Shown one piece after another: positions 24,901 through 33,927 of a DNA stretch of 64,000 nucleotides (positions within the stretch are counted from its first letter, which is position 1; each line of letters begins with the position of its first letter). The notes under the pieces are model-generated. The model made no database searches. It was not told where the DNA came from and was given only the letters and a program-made list of their open reading frames with translations. Position numbers and translations under genes: made by a program. This DNA comes from Pseudarthrobacter sp. fls2-241-R2A-127 (GTDB lineage Bacteria; Actinomycetota; Actinomycetes; Actinomycetales; Micrococcaceae), in assembly GCF_030209355.1 (NCBI RefSeq), contig NZ_JARVSF010000009.1, positions 186,001-250,000 of the forward strand, in the 5' to 3' direction.

Positions 24901-26357
24901 ACCAGGCAATCAGGCACTCCTGGGTCGCAGCCATCGCAATGTTCGCGCTGCTCTTCGGCGCCATCAGCTACGTGCAGGTGGTGGGCGCCGACGAACTCAA
25001 AGACAACCCGTGGAACAAGCGCGCCATCCTCCAGACCTACTGCAATGACCGGGGGTCGATCATTGTGGGCGGGACTCCGGTGGCGGAGTCAGTGGAGAGC
25101 AACTCGGAAACCTGCAAATTCCAGCGCACCTACACCCAGCCTGAGCTGTACGCGGGGCTGACCGGCTATTTCTCCCAGCACTACGGCGCCACCGGGCTGG
25201 AGCAGTCCATGGGTTCTGAACTGGCCGGCAACTCGGACCAGCTCTTCCTGGACCGCGTGGGCCAGCTTTTCCTCGGCAACCAGCCCAAGGGCGCGTCGGT
25301 GGAACTGACCATCGACCCCCAGATCCAGCAGCTGGCCTACAGCCTCATCCCCGACGGCCAGCGCGGCTCGATCGTGGTCACCAATCCCAAGACCGGCGCC
25401 ATCCTTGCCATGGCGTCCAAGCCGTCCTACAACCCGAACCTGGTGGCAACGCAGGATCCCACGGCTGAAAGCACCAACATCAACGAACTGGTCAAGGTGC
25501 CGGGCATTAACCTGAACCAGAACGTCAGCGGCCCCACCGGCGAGCTGCTCGCCCCGGGATCCGTCTTCAAGCTCGTGGACACGGCGGCCGCGCTTGCCTC
25601 GGGGAAGTACAACAAGGACAGCGTGCTGCCCAACCCCGCGGAAATGCCGTTCGACGGCATCCAGTACAAACTGCCCAACTACGCCGGCGGCAACTGCTAC
25701 ACCAAGGACAGCGCGAGCTTCGCCTTCGCGCTGCAGCAGTCCTGCAATACTCCGTTCGCCAGCATCGCCCTGGACCTTGGCCGCGACGCGATCGCCGCGC
25801 AGTACAAGAAGTTCGGGTTCGGTGAAGATGTTGGGGGTCTGCTGAAGCTGGGCCACGCAACAGGAAATGGCTTCCCCGACAAACTGGACGCTCCTGGGCT
25901 GGCCCAGTCCGCCATCGGCCAGAAGGATGTCCGGGTCACGCCGCTGCAGGTCAACATGATGACGAACGCCATCGCCAACGGCGGGGTCCAGATGGCGCCC
26001 AGCCTGGTCAAGACTTTGCGGTCCCCGGACCTGCGCGTCATTGACGAACCACAGCCGGCACAGCTCAGGACGTCCACTACCCCGGAGATCTCCAAGCAAA
26101 TCACCGACTGGATGACCAGCGTGGTTACTGACGGTATTGCCAAGGGTGCCGCTGTCCCCGGCGTACAGGTCGCCGGCAAGACCGGCACCGCCGAACTCGG
26201 AAATGGAACCAACAACTCGTGGTTCACCGGGTTCGCGCCCGCTGACAACCCAAAGGTCAGCGTCACGATCGTCATGGAAGGCGTAGACATCTACGCGGGA
26301 GCAAGGCTGACCAGTCCCAACGCGAAGAAGATTTTTGAGGCGGTGTTGAATAAGTGA
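24897..26357 (+). CDS. pbpA: PbpA: class B penicillin-binding protein (transpeptidase)
   Basis: This 486-residue peptidoglycan transpeptidase has one N-terminal membrane helix ([20 protein letters not shown]), a dimerisation region, and a transpeptidase domain with the three active-site motifs: SVFK with nucleophile S222, SCN at 282-284, and KTG at 428-430. It works with RodA at the growing wall, outside the membrane. It overlaps rodA (ATGA) and pknA (GTGA). Two cysteines (TYCNDRG, ETCKF) flank a short insert and may form a disulfide; this is inferred. Confidence 0.95.
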   Translation: MNQAIRHSWVAAIAMFALLFGAISYVQVVGADELKDNPWNKRAILQTYCNDRGSIIVGGTPVAESVESNSETCKFQRTYTQPELYAGLTGYFSQHYGATGLEQSMGSELAGNSDQLFLDRVGQLFLGNQPKGASVELTIDPQIQQLAYSLIPDGQRGSIVVTNPKTGAILAMASKPSYNPNLVATQDPTAESTNINELVKVPGINLNQNVSGPTGELLAPGSVFKLVDTAAALASGKYNKDSVLPNPAEMPFDGIQYKLPNYAGGNCYTKDSASFAFALQQSCNTPFASIALDLGRDAIAAQYKKFGFGEDVGGLLKLGHATGNGFPDKLDAPGLAQSAIGQKDVRVTPLQVNMMTNAIANGGVQMAPSLVKTLRSPDLRVIDEPQPAQLRTSTTPEISKQITDWMTSVVTDGIAKGAAVPGVQVAGKTGTAELGNGTNNSWFTGFAPADNPKVSVTIVMEGVDIYAGARLTSPNAKKIFEAVLNK

Positions 26358-28075
26358 GGCCTACAACAGGAATCACCCTCGGCGGCAGATTCCAGCTGAC
26401 CACGCGGATTGCGATCGGCGGCATGGGGGAAGTCTGGAAAGCCAAAGACCTCGTCCTGGGCCGTATTGTCGCCATCAAGGTGCTGAAGGAGGAGTACACC
26501 GGTGACCCGGGCTTCCTCCAGCGTTTCCGTGCGGAGGCCCGCCACACCGCCCTCCTGAACCACGTGGGCATCGCCAACGTCTTTGACTACGGGGAAGAAG
26601 AGGGCTCGGCCTACCTGGTCATGGAACTGGTCCCCGGGCAGCCGCTGAGCAGCATCATCGAGCACGAGCAGGTGCTGTCCCCGGACCGTACGCTCTCGAT
26701 CATCGCCCAGACCGCCCGCGCGCTGGCCGTTGCGCACGCCCAGGGGCTGGTCCACCGCGACGTCAAGCCCGGTAACCTCCTGATTACCCCTGACGGACGG
26801 GTCAAGGTCACGGACTTCGGGATCGCCCGCCTCGCCGACCAGGTTCCGCTCACCCAGACCGGGCAGGTCATGGGGACGGCGCAATACCTGGCACCGGAGC
26901 AGGCCACCGGCCAAACCGCTACCGGTTCCTCGGATATCTACTCCCTTGGCGTCATCGGGTACGAATGCCTCAGCGGGCACCGTCCCTTTACGGGCGAATC
27001 ACAAATTGCCATCGCACTGGCGCAGGTGAACGATGCTCCGCCACCGCTTTCGGAGACCCTGCCCACGCCCGTGCGCGCCCTGCTGATGTCCATGCTGGCC
27101 AAGGATCCCAAGAACCGCCCGGCCAACGCCATCAAGCTGGCCGAAGCCGCGGAAGCCATCCGGAACGGCGACATCAACGCAGCACGCGCCGCCGTGCCGG
27201 GCATGCTGCTGTTCGATGCCGGGACCGGACCTATCACCGCTCCCGTGGACACTGCGACAGCACCCACCGGAGTGATCGGCGGGCAGCGTGATTCCGCTCC
27301 CACCGCCACCTCGGCGTTGCCGGTCCTCGGCGCCGGGGCCGCCGGTGCCGCGGCGGGGATGGCCGCAGGCGCAGGCGCAGCCGCCGCGGGGGGCCCGCAG
27401 GGGCCGCTCGCCCGCACCAACGCCCTGGCGGCTGAGCGGAACTGGGACCAGCAGGAGGAGACGTACGACGACGGCCCCGCCGACGAGCCCCGGCGCAAGG
27501 GCCGCAGCCCCTGGACCTGGCCTTTGGTCGCCTTGATCCTGCTGCTCCTGTTTGCCTTGGTGGGTTTCCTGCTGAACCAGGTGGGCCTCTTCTCGCCCGC
27601 CGGCAACCCCACCTCCGGCACCAGCAGCAGTGCCAGCACCAGCGCCAGCAGCAGTCCTTCTCCGTCGGCCACCCGCACCACGCCGTCGGCTACTCCCACA
27701 CAGACCCGCAGCACACCGACCCCCACCCCCACGCCCACCCAGGACACAGTCAACGTGATCCCAGCGGCTTACCTGGGCAAGGATTACCGCCAGGTCCAGT
27801 CATCCCTGGCAGGCCTGGGACTCCAGGTGACGGTCCTGCCGCAGGAGAGCACCGCAACACCGGGAACTGTTTTGGAGCTCAACCCCACCGGAACCGTGCC
27901 CAAGGGTTCGCTCATCACCGTCATCTACGCCACGGCTCCGAAACCGGCCCCCACCTCGGCGGCCCCGACGCCCGCGCCCACCACCTCGCCGGTGGCGGGA
28001 CCGACTCCCATCTCACCGCTGCCAACTTGTGCGGCCGGCCAAACGCCCGGAACGCCACCAACCTGTACTCCCTGA
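26354..28075 (+). CDS. pknA: PknA: transmembrane Ser/Thr protein kinase with a C-terminal PASTA-like domain
   Basis: This 573-residue kinase has an N-terminal Hanks-type domain (about 10-275) with the glycine loop [12 protein letters not shown], catalytic lysine [26 protein letters not shown] and [10 protein letters not shown], so it is an active RD kinase. An Ala/Gly-rich juxtamembrane stretch precedes one helix ([19 protein letters not shown]), then a Ser/Thr-rich spacer. One PASTA-like repeat follows ([22 protein letters not shown]), and a Pro/Thr tail ends the protein. Mycobacterial PknA lacks PASTA, so this is an actinobacterial variant. The start is GTG in a GTGA overlap with pbpA. Confidence 0.93.
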   Translation: MRPTTGITLGGRFQLTTRIAIGGMGEVWKAKDLVLGRIVAIKVLKEEYTGDPGFLQRFRAEARHTALLNHVGIANVFDYGEEEGSAYLVMELVPGQPLSSIIEHEQVLSPDRTLSIIAQTARALAVAHAQGLVHRDVKPGNLLITPDGRVKVTDFGIARLADQVPLTQTGQVMGTAQYLAPEQATGQTATGSSDIYSLGVIGYECLSGHRPFTGESQIAIALAQVNDAPPPLSETLPTPVRALLMSMLAKDPKNRPANAIKLAEAAEAIRNGDINAARAAVPGMLLFDAGTGPITAPVDTATAPTGVIGGQRDSAPTATSALPVLGAGAAGAAAGMAAGAGAAAAGGPQGPLARTNALAAERNWDQQEETYDDGPADEPRRKGRSPWTWPLVALILLLLFALVGFLLNQVGLFSPAGNPTSGTSSSASTSASSSPSPSATRTTPSATPTQTRSTPTPTPTPTQDTVNVIPAAYLGKDYRQVQSSLAGLGLQVTVLPQESTATPGTVLELNPTGTVPKGSLITVIYATAPKPAPTSAAPTPAPTTSPVAGPTPISPLPTCAAGQTPGTPPTCTP

Positions 28076-28090
28076 CCGCCGGGACCACCA

Positions 28091-30037
28091 GTGAATGAGT
28101 CATCACGCACACCGTTGCACCGGGAGGACAACCTCCCGGTGGATAACCGGCGTGTCCTGAGCGGCCGGTACGAGCTGGGCAACCTCATTGGCCGAGGCGG
28201 CATGGCCGACGTCTACCGGGGAACCGATACCCGCCTCGGCAGGACGGTGGCCATCAAGCTGCTTCGTCCGGACATGGCCCGGGACCCCCAGTTCCAGGCA
28301 CGGTTCAAGCGTGAGGCCCAGGCGGTCGCTGCCCTGAACCACCCCGCCATCGTTGCCATCTTCGATACCGGCGAACACCTGGTCCACGATGGCTCAGCCG
28401 AGGACGTGCGGGTGCCCTACATCGTGATGGAATTCGTTGAGGGCAAGACGCTGCGCGATATGATCCGCGCCAAGGAATTGACCATCGATCACGCCATCGA
28501 TTACTGTCTGGGCGTCCTGGGGGCGCTGGAATACAGCCACAAGGCCGGGATCGTCCACCGGGACATCAAACCGGCCAACGTGATGTACTGCCCGGGAACC
28601 AATTCGGTGAAGGTGATGGACTTCGGCATTGCCCGGGCCATCGCTGATTCCTCCGCCACCATGACCCAGACCCAGGCCGTGGTCGGCACGGCGCAGTACC
28701 TGTCTCCGGAACAGGCCAGGGGCGAGACCGTGGACGCCCGCAGCGATCTCTACTCGGCCGCGTGCCTGCTTTATGAAATGCTGACCTCCCGGCCGCCGTT
28801 CGTCGGGGACAGTCCGGTATCCGTGGCGTACCAGCACGTCCGGGAAATTGCCGAGCCACCCAGCAGCCTGAACCCTGATGTTTCCCCCGCCTTGGATACG
28901 GTCATCGCCAAGGCCCTGCAGAAGAACCGCGACGACAGGTTCCAGGATGCCGCAGCCTTCCGGCGCGCCCTGCGGGCAGCGAAGGCCGGCGTGGCCATTC
29001 CCGCCGTGGCGGCGTCTGAGGCGCCCACGGACCCCCACGACCACGTTCCGGAAGCCCAGCCGCGCACCGAGGCTTTCACGGCAACGGGCGCAAGCTTCCT
29101 TGACGACGCTCCCACCGGACGGCTGGCTGCCGCCGGCCTGTACCACGACGCCGGCCCGGCCGGTCCGCTGGAAGTGGCGGACGCGCACACGGCGGCTGAG
29201 CCGCTTCCGCTCGGCCTCCCTCCGGAACGTGAGCCCAGCAGGCGGCAGAAGTCTCGTCGTCGTGCGTGGATTGCCACCCTGGTGATCTTCACCCTGCTGG
29301 TGCTTGCCGGTGCCGGCCTGTGGCTTTACGAAACGGTCAACCGGCCGGCAACCGTGGCCAAGGTGCAGATTCCGTCGGTGGCGGCCATGACGGAGAGCGC
29401 GGCGTTGCAGGCGCTGTACAACGCGAACCTGCGCCCCAAGATCACCAGGATGCAGAACGATACCGTTGCCAAGGGAACGGCCATCGGCACCGACCCGTCG
29501 GCGGGGGCGTCAATGGATCCAGGTGCCGAGGTGGTCCTCAACGTCTCCGATGGGCCAAGCGCCGTGAAGATTCCCGACAACCTCCCGGGCAAGACCGAGG
29601 CTGCCGCACGGGACATCCTACGCCAGGTGGGCTTGGTGGGTGCTGCGTCGACCACGACGGCCAACAGCGCCACGGTGCCGGCCGGGATTGTCATTACGTC
29701 GAATCCGGCCCCGGGGCAGAGCGTCGGCGTGGGCACCAGCGTCGAGCTGGTGGTGTCCACGGGCAAGGTGGTGGTACCGGAACTGCGGGGCCTTTCACGC
29801 GAAGAGGCCGAGGCCGCGCTGAAGGCGATCAGCTTGGTGCCCCTGGTGGTCGAGGTGGAGAACTCCCAGGTGGAGCCGGGCAAGGTGACGGATCAAAGCG
29901 ATCCCGTCAACGCCGCCGTCGAGCAGGGCAAGACCATCACGGTGGTTGTTGCCAAGGCTCCCGCCCCGGCACCGTCGCCAACTCCGACTCCGACCCCCAC
30001 GGACACGCCAACGCCAAAGCCCACGAAGAAGGGCTGA
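28091..30037 (+). CDS. pknB: PknB: transmembrane Ser/Thr protein kinase with three PASTA domains
   Basis: This 648-residue kinase senses lipid II or muropeptides and controls growth. The kinase domain carries GRGGMADVYRGTD, AIKLLRPDM, VHRDIKPANVMY, DFGIARAI and GTAQYLSPEQARG. One membrane helix lies near residue 400 (WIATLVIFTLLVLAGAGLWLY), followed by three PASTA repeats (KVQIPSVAAMTESAALQAL, VKIPDNLPGKTEAAARDIL, VVVPELRGLSREEAEAALK) and a Pro/Thr tail. GTG 28091 is used, 15 nt after pknA, with only a weak GGGAC site. GTG 28139 is an alternative that would still leave the whole kinase domain. Confidence 0.94.
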   Translation: MNESSRTPLHREDNLPVDNRRVLSGRYELGNLIGRGGMADVYRGTDTRLGRTVAIKLLRPDMARDPQFQARFKREAQAVAALNHPAIVAIFDTGEHLVHDGSAEDVRVPYIVMEFVEGKTLRDMIRAKELTIDHAIDYCLGVLGALEYSHKAGIVHRDIKPANVMYCPGTNSVKVMDFGIARAIADSSATMTQTQAVVGTAQYLSPEQARGETVDARSDLYSAACLLYEMLTSRPPFVGDSPVSVAYQHVREIAEPPSSLNPDVSPALDTVIAKALQKNRDDRFQDAAAFRRALRAAKAGVAIPAVAASEAPTDPHDHVPEAQPRTEAFTATGASFLDDAPTGRLAAAGLYHDAGPAGPLEVADAHTAAEPLPLGLPPEREPSRRQKSRRRAWIATLVIFTLLVLAGAGLWLYETVNRPATVAKVQIPSVAAMTESAALQALYNANLRPKITRMQNDTVAKGTAIGTDPSAGASMDPGAEVVLNVSDGPSAVKIPDNLPGKTEAAARDILRQVGLVGAASTTTANSATVPAGIVITSNPAPGQSVGVGTSVELVVSTGKVVVPELRGLSREEAEAALKAISLVPLVVEVENSQVEPGKVTDQSDPVNAAVEQGKTITVVVAKAPAPAPSPTPTPTPTDTPTPKPTKKG

Positions 30038-30059
30038 CCCCGCCGCCCGGCCGGCCCGG

Positions 30060-30701
30060 CTAGTGCTGGATGAGCGGGCTTAGCTTCGCCGCACGCGCGG
30101 CGGCGCCCTTCATGCCCAGGGACTCGAGCCAGTTGCCAAGCATCTGGTACCCGCCCTCGGTGAGGACCGATTCGGGATGGAACTGGACGCCGCAGAGCGG
30201 TGCGGTCTTGTGCTGCAATCCCATGACCACCCCGGAAGCGGTCTGCGCGGTGACCTCCAGGACATCGGGTATGGATTCCCGGACCGCTGCCAGCGAATGG
30301 TAGCGGGTGGCCGTAACGGGGGAGGGGAGGCCGGCGAACACGCTGGTGCCGCTGTGCTCCACCTGCGAGGTCTTGCCGTGCATCAGCTCCGGGGCGTGGG
30401 TGACCGTACCGCCGAACGCTTCCGCCAGCGCCTGGTGGCCCAGGCACACGCCGAACATCGGAACATTGTGTTCACCGCACCACTTGATCAGCTCGATGCA
30501 GACCCCTGCCTCCGCAGGATTGCCGGGTCCCGGGGAGATCAGGACGCCATCCCGGGCACCGGCAAGTTCTATCGCCTCGGCCAAGGTGACGTCGTCATTG
30601 CGGACCACTGTGGTTTCTGCGCCGAGCTCCTGGAGGTAGCCCACCAGGGTATAGACAAAGCTGTCGTAGTTATCCACTACGAGGATCTTGGTTGTGGTCA
30701 T
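30060..30701 (-). CDS. pabA: PabA/TrpG: glutamine amidotransferase of aminodeoxychorismate (or anthranilate) synthase
   Basis: This 213-residue class I amidotransferase supplies ammonia to chorismate-using synthases. The opening is ILVVDNYDSFVYTLVGYL, the oxyanion loop is SPGPGNP, the nucleophile is in FGVCLGHQAL, and the His-Glu pair is in CGVQFHPESVLTEGG. Position beside pknB and sortase, away from trp genes, favours the folate (PabA) role, but TrpG and PabA cannot be separated by motif. The start ATG 30701 overlaps the stop of the 58-residue membrane protein (ATGA). The longer upstream frame is a shadow. Confidence 0.9.
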   Translation of the reverse strand: MTTTKILVVDNYDSFVYTLVGYLQELGAETTVVRNDDVTLAEAIELAGARDGVLISPGPGNPAEAGVCIELIKWCGEHNVPMFGVCLGHQALAEAFGGTVTHAPELMHGKTSQVEHSGTSVFAGLPSPVTATRYHSLAAVRESIPDVLEVTAQTASGVVMGLQHKTAPLCGVQFHPESVLTEGGYQMLGNWLESLGMKGAAARAAKLSPLIQH

Positions 30702-30874
30702 GGCTGGTCTGCGGAACCAATCGTCGAGTCGGTGAATTGGGTGAAGTGGGACATCCAGGGAAAGAGGAACTGGACCATCAATACCAGGACACTGGCGATC
30801 AGTACCAACGAGAAGGCGATCCTCAGCCAGAGCGGGCCGGGGAGGTGGCGGAAAATCCAGGCGTACACGGTCAT
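30698..30874 (-). CDS. Small single-pass membrane protein between sortase and pabA
   Basis: A 58-codon gene with ATGA overlaps at both ends: its ATG (30874) overlaps the sortase stop and its TGA overlaps the pabA ATG. It encodes a short N-terminus (MTVYAWIFRHLPGPLWLR), one hydrophobic helix (IAFSLVLIASVLVLMVQFLF) and a short polar tail. AAGGG stands just before the start. The exact overlaps argue strongly that it is real and co-translated. Similar tiny proteins occur at this place in relatives, as far as I recall, but I know no function. Confidence 0.8.
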   Translation of the reverse strand: MTVYAWIFRHLPGPLWLRIAFSLVLIASVLVLMVQFLFPWMSHFTQFTDSTIGSADQP

Positions 30875-31665
30875 CCCTTCCCTGTGGCGGCTGCAACCTG
30901 TGCCGCGATCTCAGCCGGCGGCCCGGCAGACGCCGGACGCCAACTGTCCAGCAGTGCGTAGGCGATGATGCGTTCTTCGGCGCCGAAGCGGGGGTTGCAG
31001 CTGGTCATGGTCAAGTAACTTTCCGTGGGTGCCACACCCGGCTGGGTGGGTACCGGTTCCAGGACGTCGGTGCGGGACGGCAGCACGATCTGGTTGTTAC
31101 GGAAAACGTAGACATAGTAGCCATCCCTGGTCTGGACGTAGATCTTGTCCCCAGGAACCAACGTGTGGATGTTGTCCAGCACCGCGCCGTGCGTCTGGCG
31201 GTGGCCGGCCACGGCAAAGTTGCCGACAGCACCGGGCATGGCCGTGTTGGTGTAATGGCCCAGCCCCAGGGTGTCCAGCACGTCCTGGCTGGTCCCCTGA
31301 ACGATCGGACGGGTGTAGGTGGCACCGAACCGGGGGATGTACATGATGCCGATCGTGCCGGCGTGGCCCGGGGCAGTTCCTACGACGGGTTTTCCGAAGC
31401 TGTCACCACCGGCCGGCGGCGTAGCTGCTGCCGTTGCTGCCGGGGAGGGCGGGGCGGTGCTGAGGTCCTGGGCGAATTCCTTGATGACCTGGCTCTGTTT
31501 GGCGTCGGATTCGACATTGGTCCACCACAGCTGCCACGCCACAAAGAGCAGGAGGATGATGCCGGCCGTGATCAGCAGTTCGCCGATGACCTGGATGATT
31601 CCACGCATCAGGGAGCCACGGGGGGCGGGCGGGGCCACGGGGCCGGCCTTCTCCTGCAATACCAC
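30871..31665 (-). CDS. srtE: Class E sortase
   Basis: About 264 residues. The N-terminal membrane helix (GELLITAGIILLLFVAWQLWW) is followed by a Pro/Ala linker and a sortase domain (about 120-250). The catalytic histidine is in AGHRQTHG, the cysteine in TMTSCNPRF, and the arginine in EERIIAYALL. Class E enzymes attach secreted proteins with an LAxTG signal to peptidoglycan. GTG 31665 is chosen because GGAGGAG lies five nt upstream; the frame is open for 15 codons more. The stop overlaps the small membrane gene. No sortase substrate is encoded nearby. Confidence 0.92.
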   Translation of the reverse strand: MVLQEKAGPVAPPAPRGSLMRGIIQVIGELLITAGIILLLFVAWQLWWTNVESDAKQSQVIKEFAQDLSTAPPSPAATAAATPPAGGDSFGKPVVGTAPGHAGTIGIMYIPRFGATYTRPIVQGTSQDVLDTLGLGHYTNTAMPGAVGNFAVAGHRQTHGAVLDNIHTLVPGDKIYVQTRDGYYVYVFRNNQIVLPSRTDVLEPVPTQPGVAPTESYLTMTSCNPRFGAEERIIAYALLDSWRPASAGPPAEIAAQVAAATGKG

Positions 31666-31838
31666 GCATTCTCCTCCGGGCGTCCACCCCAGGCACCGGG
31701 TGCCCATCAACTGCGGCTAGAATTGGCTGCTAGTAAGAATCCAGATTTGACCAAGATCGCGCTGACCGCTGGCAATTTCCTTCCTGCAGGATATCAAGCC
31801 CGGGCCGCCGAGCTTGCCCAGCCTGCCAAGGAGAGCCA

Positions 31839-32090
31839 GTGCCCGAGTCGAAACCTCGCAAGAAGACCGCCAGCACCGCCCAGCCGGCTTCCACTGAGGC
31901 CTACAAGCCCAACCCGGTGTGGTTCAAACCGGTGATGTTCGGGCTCATGATCATTGGCCTCTTCTGGATCATCACGTTCTACATCAGTGAGGGACGATTC
32001 CCGGTCCAGGCGTGGCAGTCGTGGAACATCGTGGCGGGCTTCGGCATTGCCATCGTGGGCTTCCTGATGACCACCCGCTGGCGTTCCTGA
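31839..32090 (+). CDS. crgA: Cell division protein CrgA
   Basis: This 83-residue protein has a polar Lys-rich N-terminus (MPESKPRKKTASTAQPAS) and two membrane helices (PVMFGLMIIGLFWIITFYIS and WNIVAGFGIAIVGFLMTTRW) ending in RWRS, the pattern of CrgA. In mycobacteria CrgA recruits PBPs and FtsZ partners to the septum. GTG start with AAGGAG seven nt upstream. Its place near the rodA-pbpA-pknB operon is typical of Actinobacteria. Confidence 0.95.
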   Translation: MPESKPRKKTASTAQPASTEAYKPNPVWFKPVMFGLMIIGLFWIITFYISEGRFPVQAWQSWNIVAGFGIAIVGFLMTTRWRS

Positions 32091-32121
32091 CGGGTTCGTA
32101 CTTCTTCCGAGGAGGATCCCG

Positions 32122-32727
32122 CTGTCTCCCGACTCCGCCGGTGTAATCATTGGCGACGACGGCCTGGCCCGGCCCGCGTGGGCATCAACCGATCCGTTGA
32201 TGCGCGCCTACTACGACCAGGAGTGGGGGCTGCCCGTCACTGACGAGCAAGGCCTCTATGAACGCATCTGCCTTGAGGGATTCCAGGCCGGGCTCTCCTG
32301 GGCCACCATCCTGCGGAAGCGTCCCGGCTTTCGTGCCGCCTTTGCCGGGTTCGATCCCGACGTTGTGGCCTTGTTCGGTGATGCGGACGTGGAGCGGCTC
32401 ATGCAGGATCCGGGCATCATCCGGAACCGGCTGAAGATCCATGCCGCCGTCAAGAACGCCCGGGCCACCTTGGAGCTCCGGAACGACGGCGGGCTGGTTG
32501 ATTTTGTCTGGAGTTTCCGCCCGGCGAGCACCCCTCGTCCCCGCGTGGCCGCGGATATCCCCACCCAGTCGGCGGAGTCGGTGGCGTTGTCCAAGGCACT
32601 GCGAAAGCGGGGCTTCTCGTTCGTTGGCCCCACCACTATGTTCGCCCTGATGGAAGCCGTGGGAATAGTGGACACGCACCTTCTGGCGAGCCACCGGCGG
32701 GGTTCCTCCGGGATCTGGACCGACTAG
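32122..32727 (+). CDS. tag: DNA-3-methyladenine glycosylase I (Tag-like), zinc-snap residues mostly lost
   Basis: About 201 residues. The enzyme removes 3-methyladenine from alkylated DNA. The body matches E. coli Tag: LYERICLEGFQAGLSWATIL, IIRNRLKIHAAVKNARA, FVWSFRP and ALRKRGFSFVGPTTMFALMEA. The family needs residues before the first ATG (32197). The likely start is CTG 32122, six nt after AGGAGG, giving LSPDSAGVIIGDDGLARPAW. Three of the four zinc ligands known in E. coli (Cys4, His17, Cys179) are Pro, Tyr and Ser here; only the equivalent of His175 remains. Whether that changes activity is unknown; the fold and pocket look intact. Confidence 0.88.
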   Translation: MSPDSAGVIIGDDGLARPAWASTDPLMRAYYDQEWGLPVTDEQGLYERICLEGFQAGLSWATILRKRPGFRAAFAGFDPDVVALFGDADVERLMQDPGIIRNRLKIHAAVKNARATLELRNDGGLVDFVWSFRPASTPRPRVAADIPTQSAESVALSKALRKRGFSFVGPTTMFALMEAVGIVDTHLLASHRRGSSGIWTD

Positions 32728-32767
32728 CCCTGCACCGGCGGCTTCAGCTGTCCCCAGCTGTTGGCAA

Positions 32768-32790
32768 GGTTATCCACAGTGTGGATAACC
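32768..32790. other. Palindromic pair of perfect DnaA boxes
   Basis: TTATCCACA (32770-32778) and its complement TGTGGATAA (32780-32788) share one central G within an 11-bp-arm palindrome. A further perfect box TGTGGATAA lies at 32889-32897. No T run follows, so it is not an intrinsic terminator. Confidence 0.8.
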
Positions 32791-32920
32791 TCGGCCGCAC
32801 CCTTGAACCGCGGCCTCCTTCTGCGCCCTGCCGTCCTGCCGGGCAGAAATTTGCCCGGCAGATGTGGTTATTAACAGTGTGGAATACCTGTGGATAACCG
32901 GTGATCCAGCCAAGCCCGTG

Positions 32921-33388
32921 CTACGGACGGCTGCGCCTGACAGGGTGGTGGCTGGTGATCGACACCCGGTTGAAGGCATTCATGGTCACGGCCACCCAGC
33001 TCACCGCGGAAAATTCATCGGCCGTGAGGCACTGCCGCGCATACGCTTCGTCCCTTTCCCGCGCCTCCTGCCCGGGAAGTTCCGTAATGCTTTCCACCAA
33101 CGCCAGTGCGGCGCGTTCCTTGTCCGTGAACAAGGCCGTCTCCCGCCATGCGGGCAGCAACGCGAGCCGTTGGGAAGTTTCGCCTGCCTCCGTGGCCTTC
33201 CGTACGTGCAGGTCCAGGCAATAGGCGCAGCCGTTGATCTGGGAGATCCGCACGTTGAGGAGCTCCAGCAACCCCGGCCCCAGTCCGGCGGCCTCCGCTG
33301 CTTCCTGAACCTTCAGTCCAAGGCCGCTGATCGCCCTCCAGAGGGCAGGGTGCTGCTTGTCCAGGTACAGGTGCTCGGTGACGCTCAC
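32921..33388 (-). CDS. AhpD-like carboxymuconolactone decarboxylase-family protein
   Basis: This 155-residue protein has the AhpD/CMD fold with the redox pair and proton-relay histidine in the motif NGCAYCLDLHVRKATEAGE. Small CxxC members act as alkylhydroperoxidases or thiol-disulfide enzymes. The rest (AALALVESITELPG, DEFSAVSWVAVTMNAFNRVSI) is typical of the family. The start GTG 33388 is chosen for AAGGA six nt upstream. It stands alone between two groups of DnaA boxes, with no regulator nearby. Confidence 0.87.
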   Translation of the reverse strand: MSVTEHLYLDKQHPALWRAISGLGLKVQEAAEAAGLGPGLLELLNVRISQINGCAYCLDLHVRKATEAGETSQRLALLPAWRETALFTDKERAALALVESITELPGQEARERDEAYARQCLTADEFSAVSWVAVTMNAFNRVSITSHHPVRRSRP

Positions 33389-33927
33389 GGGAGTCCTTCT
33401 TGGTCGAACGGCTGGGCAGGGAACCATCATAGGCGGAGGAACGGAGGGGTCCGACGACCCCGGTTATGCACTTAACAACATCCGGATACCCACAAGTTAT
33501 CCACAACTGTGGGTAACGGCGTGGAAATCACGGCCTCTGTGCCCCTCTGACCTAGTCCTGCGGTAATTCCCGTGCCGGAAACTACAGGGCTGTTACTTAT
33601 TAACAGTGTGCATAACGCTGTCGATAAGTGCCTGAAACGCCCCTCGTGGGGTCTCTCCCCGGCGCTTTTGGGGGTATTATCCACACGGGGCCCTTCGATG
33701 AGCCGTTTATCCACTTACGCACACCCCTGTCCCCACAGGTTATCCACAGATGTGGAGAAACCCGGGTATCTTGGACCCTGAGGGGAACTGAGGGCCAAGG
33801 GACGGGAAACAGCATCTGAACTACACCGATGTAAGTTACCAACACTGTGGATAAGGCCTGTGGAAAACAGAAATGCCCGGCACCATAGGTGCCGGGCATT
33901 CAAGGTGACGGAGGAAAACCGTGGGGG
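33389..33927. other. DnaA-box cluster, gene-free (possible DnaA-titration or accessory origin locus)
   Basis: In 539 bp I read four perfect DnaA boxes (33497-33505, 33677-33685, 33740-33748 forward; 33846-33854 reverse). Six more have one mismatch (33508-33516, 33607-33615, 33619-33627, 33707-33715, 33751-33759, 33859-33867). No plausible gene is present. The cluster lies about 15 kb from the dnaA-dnaN gap and is denser in perfect boxes than that gap. It may titrate DnaA as datA does in E. coli, or be part of initiation control; this is inference. Confidence 0.7.
33872..33900 (-). terminator. Intrinsic terminator of the ppiA-rhomboid operon
   Basis: A 13-bp perfect stem AATGCCCGGCACC with a three-base loop; on the minus strand it runs into TTTCTGTTTTCC. 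It lies 28 bp after the rhomboid stop codon. Confidence 0.8.

Noticed and set aside
32768..32790. Palindrome after tag as an intrinsic terminator
   Set aside because: No T run on either strand and the arms are exact DnaA boxes.
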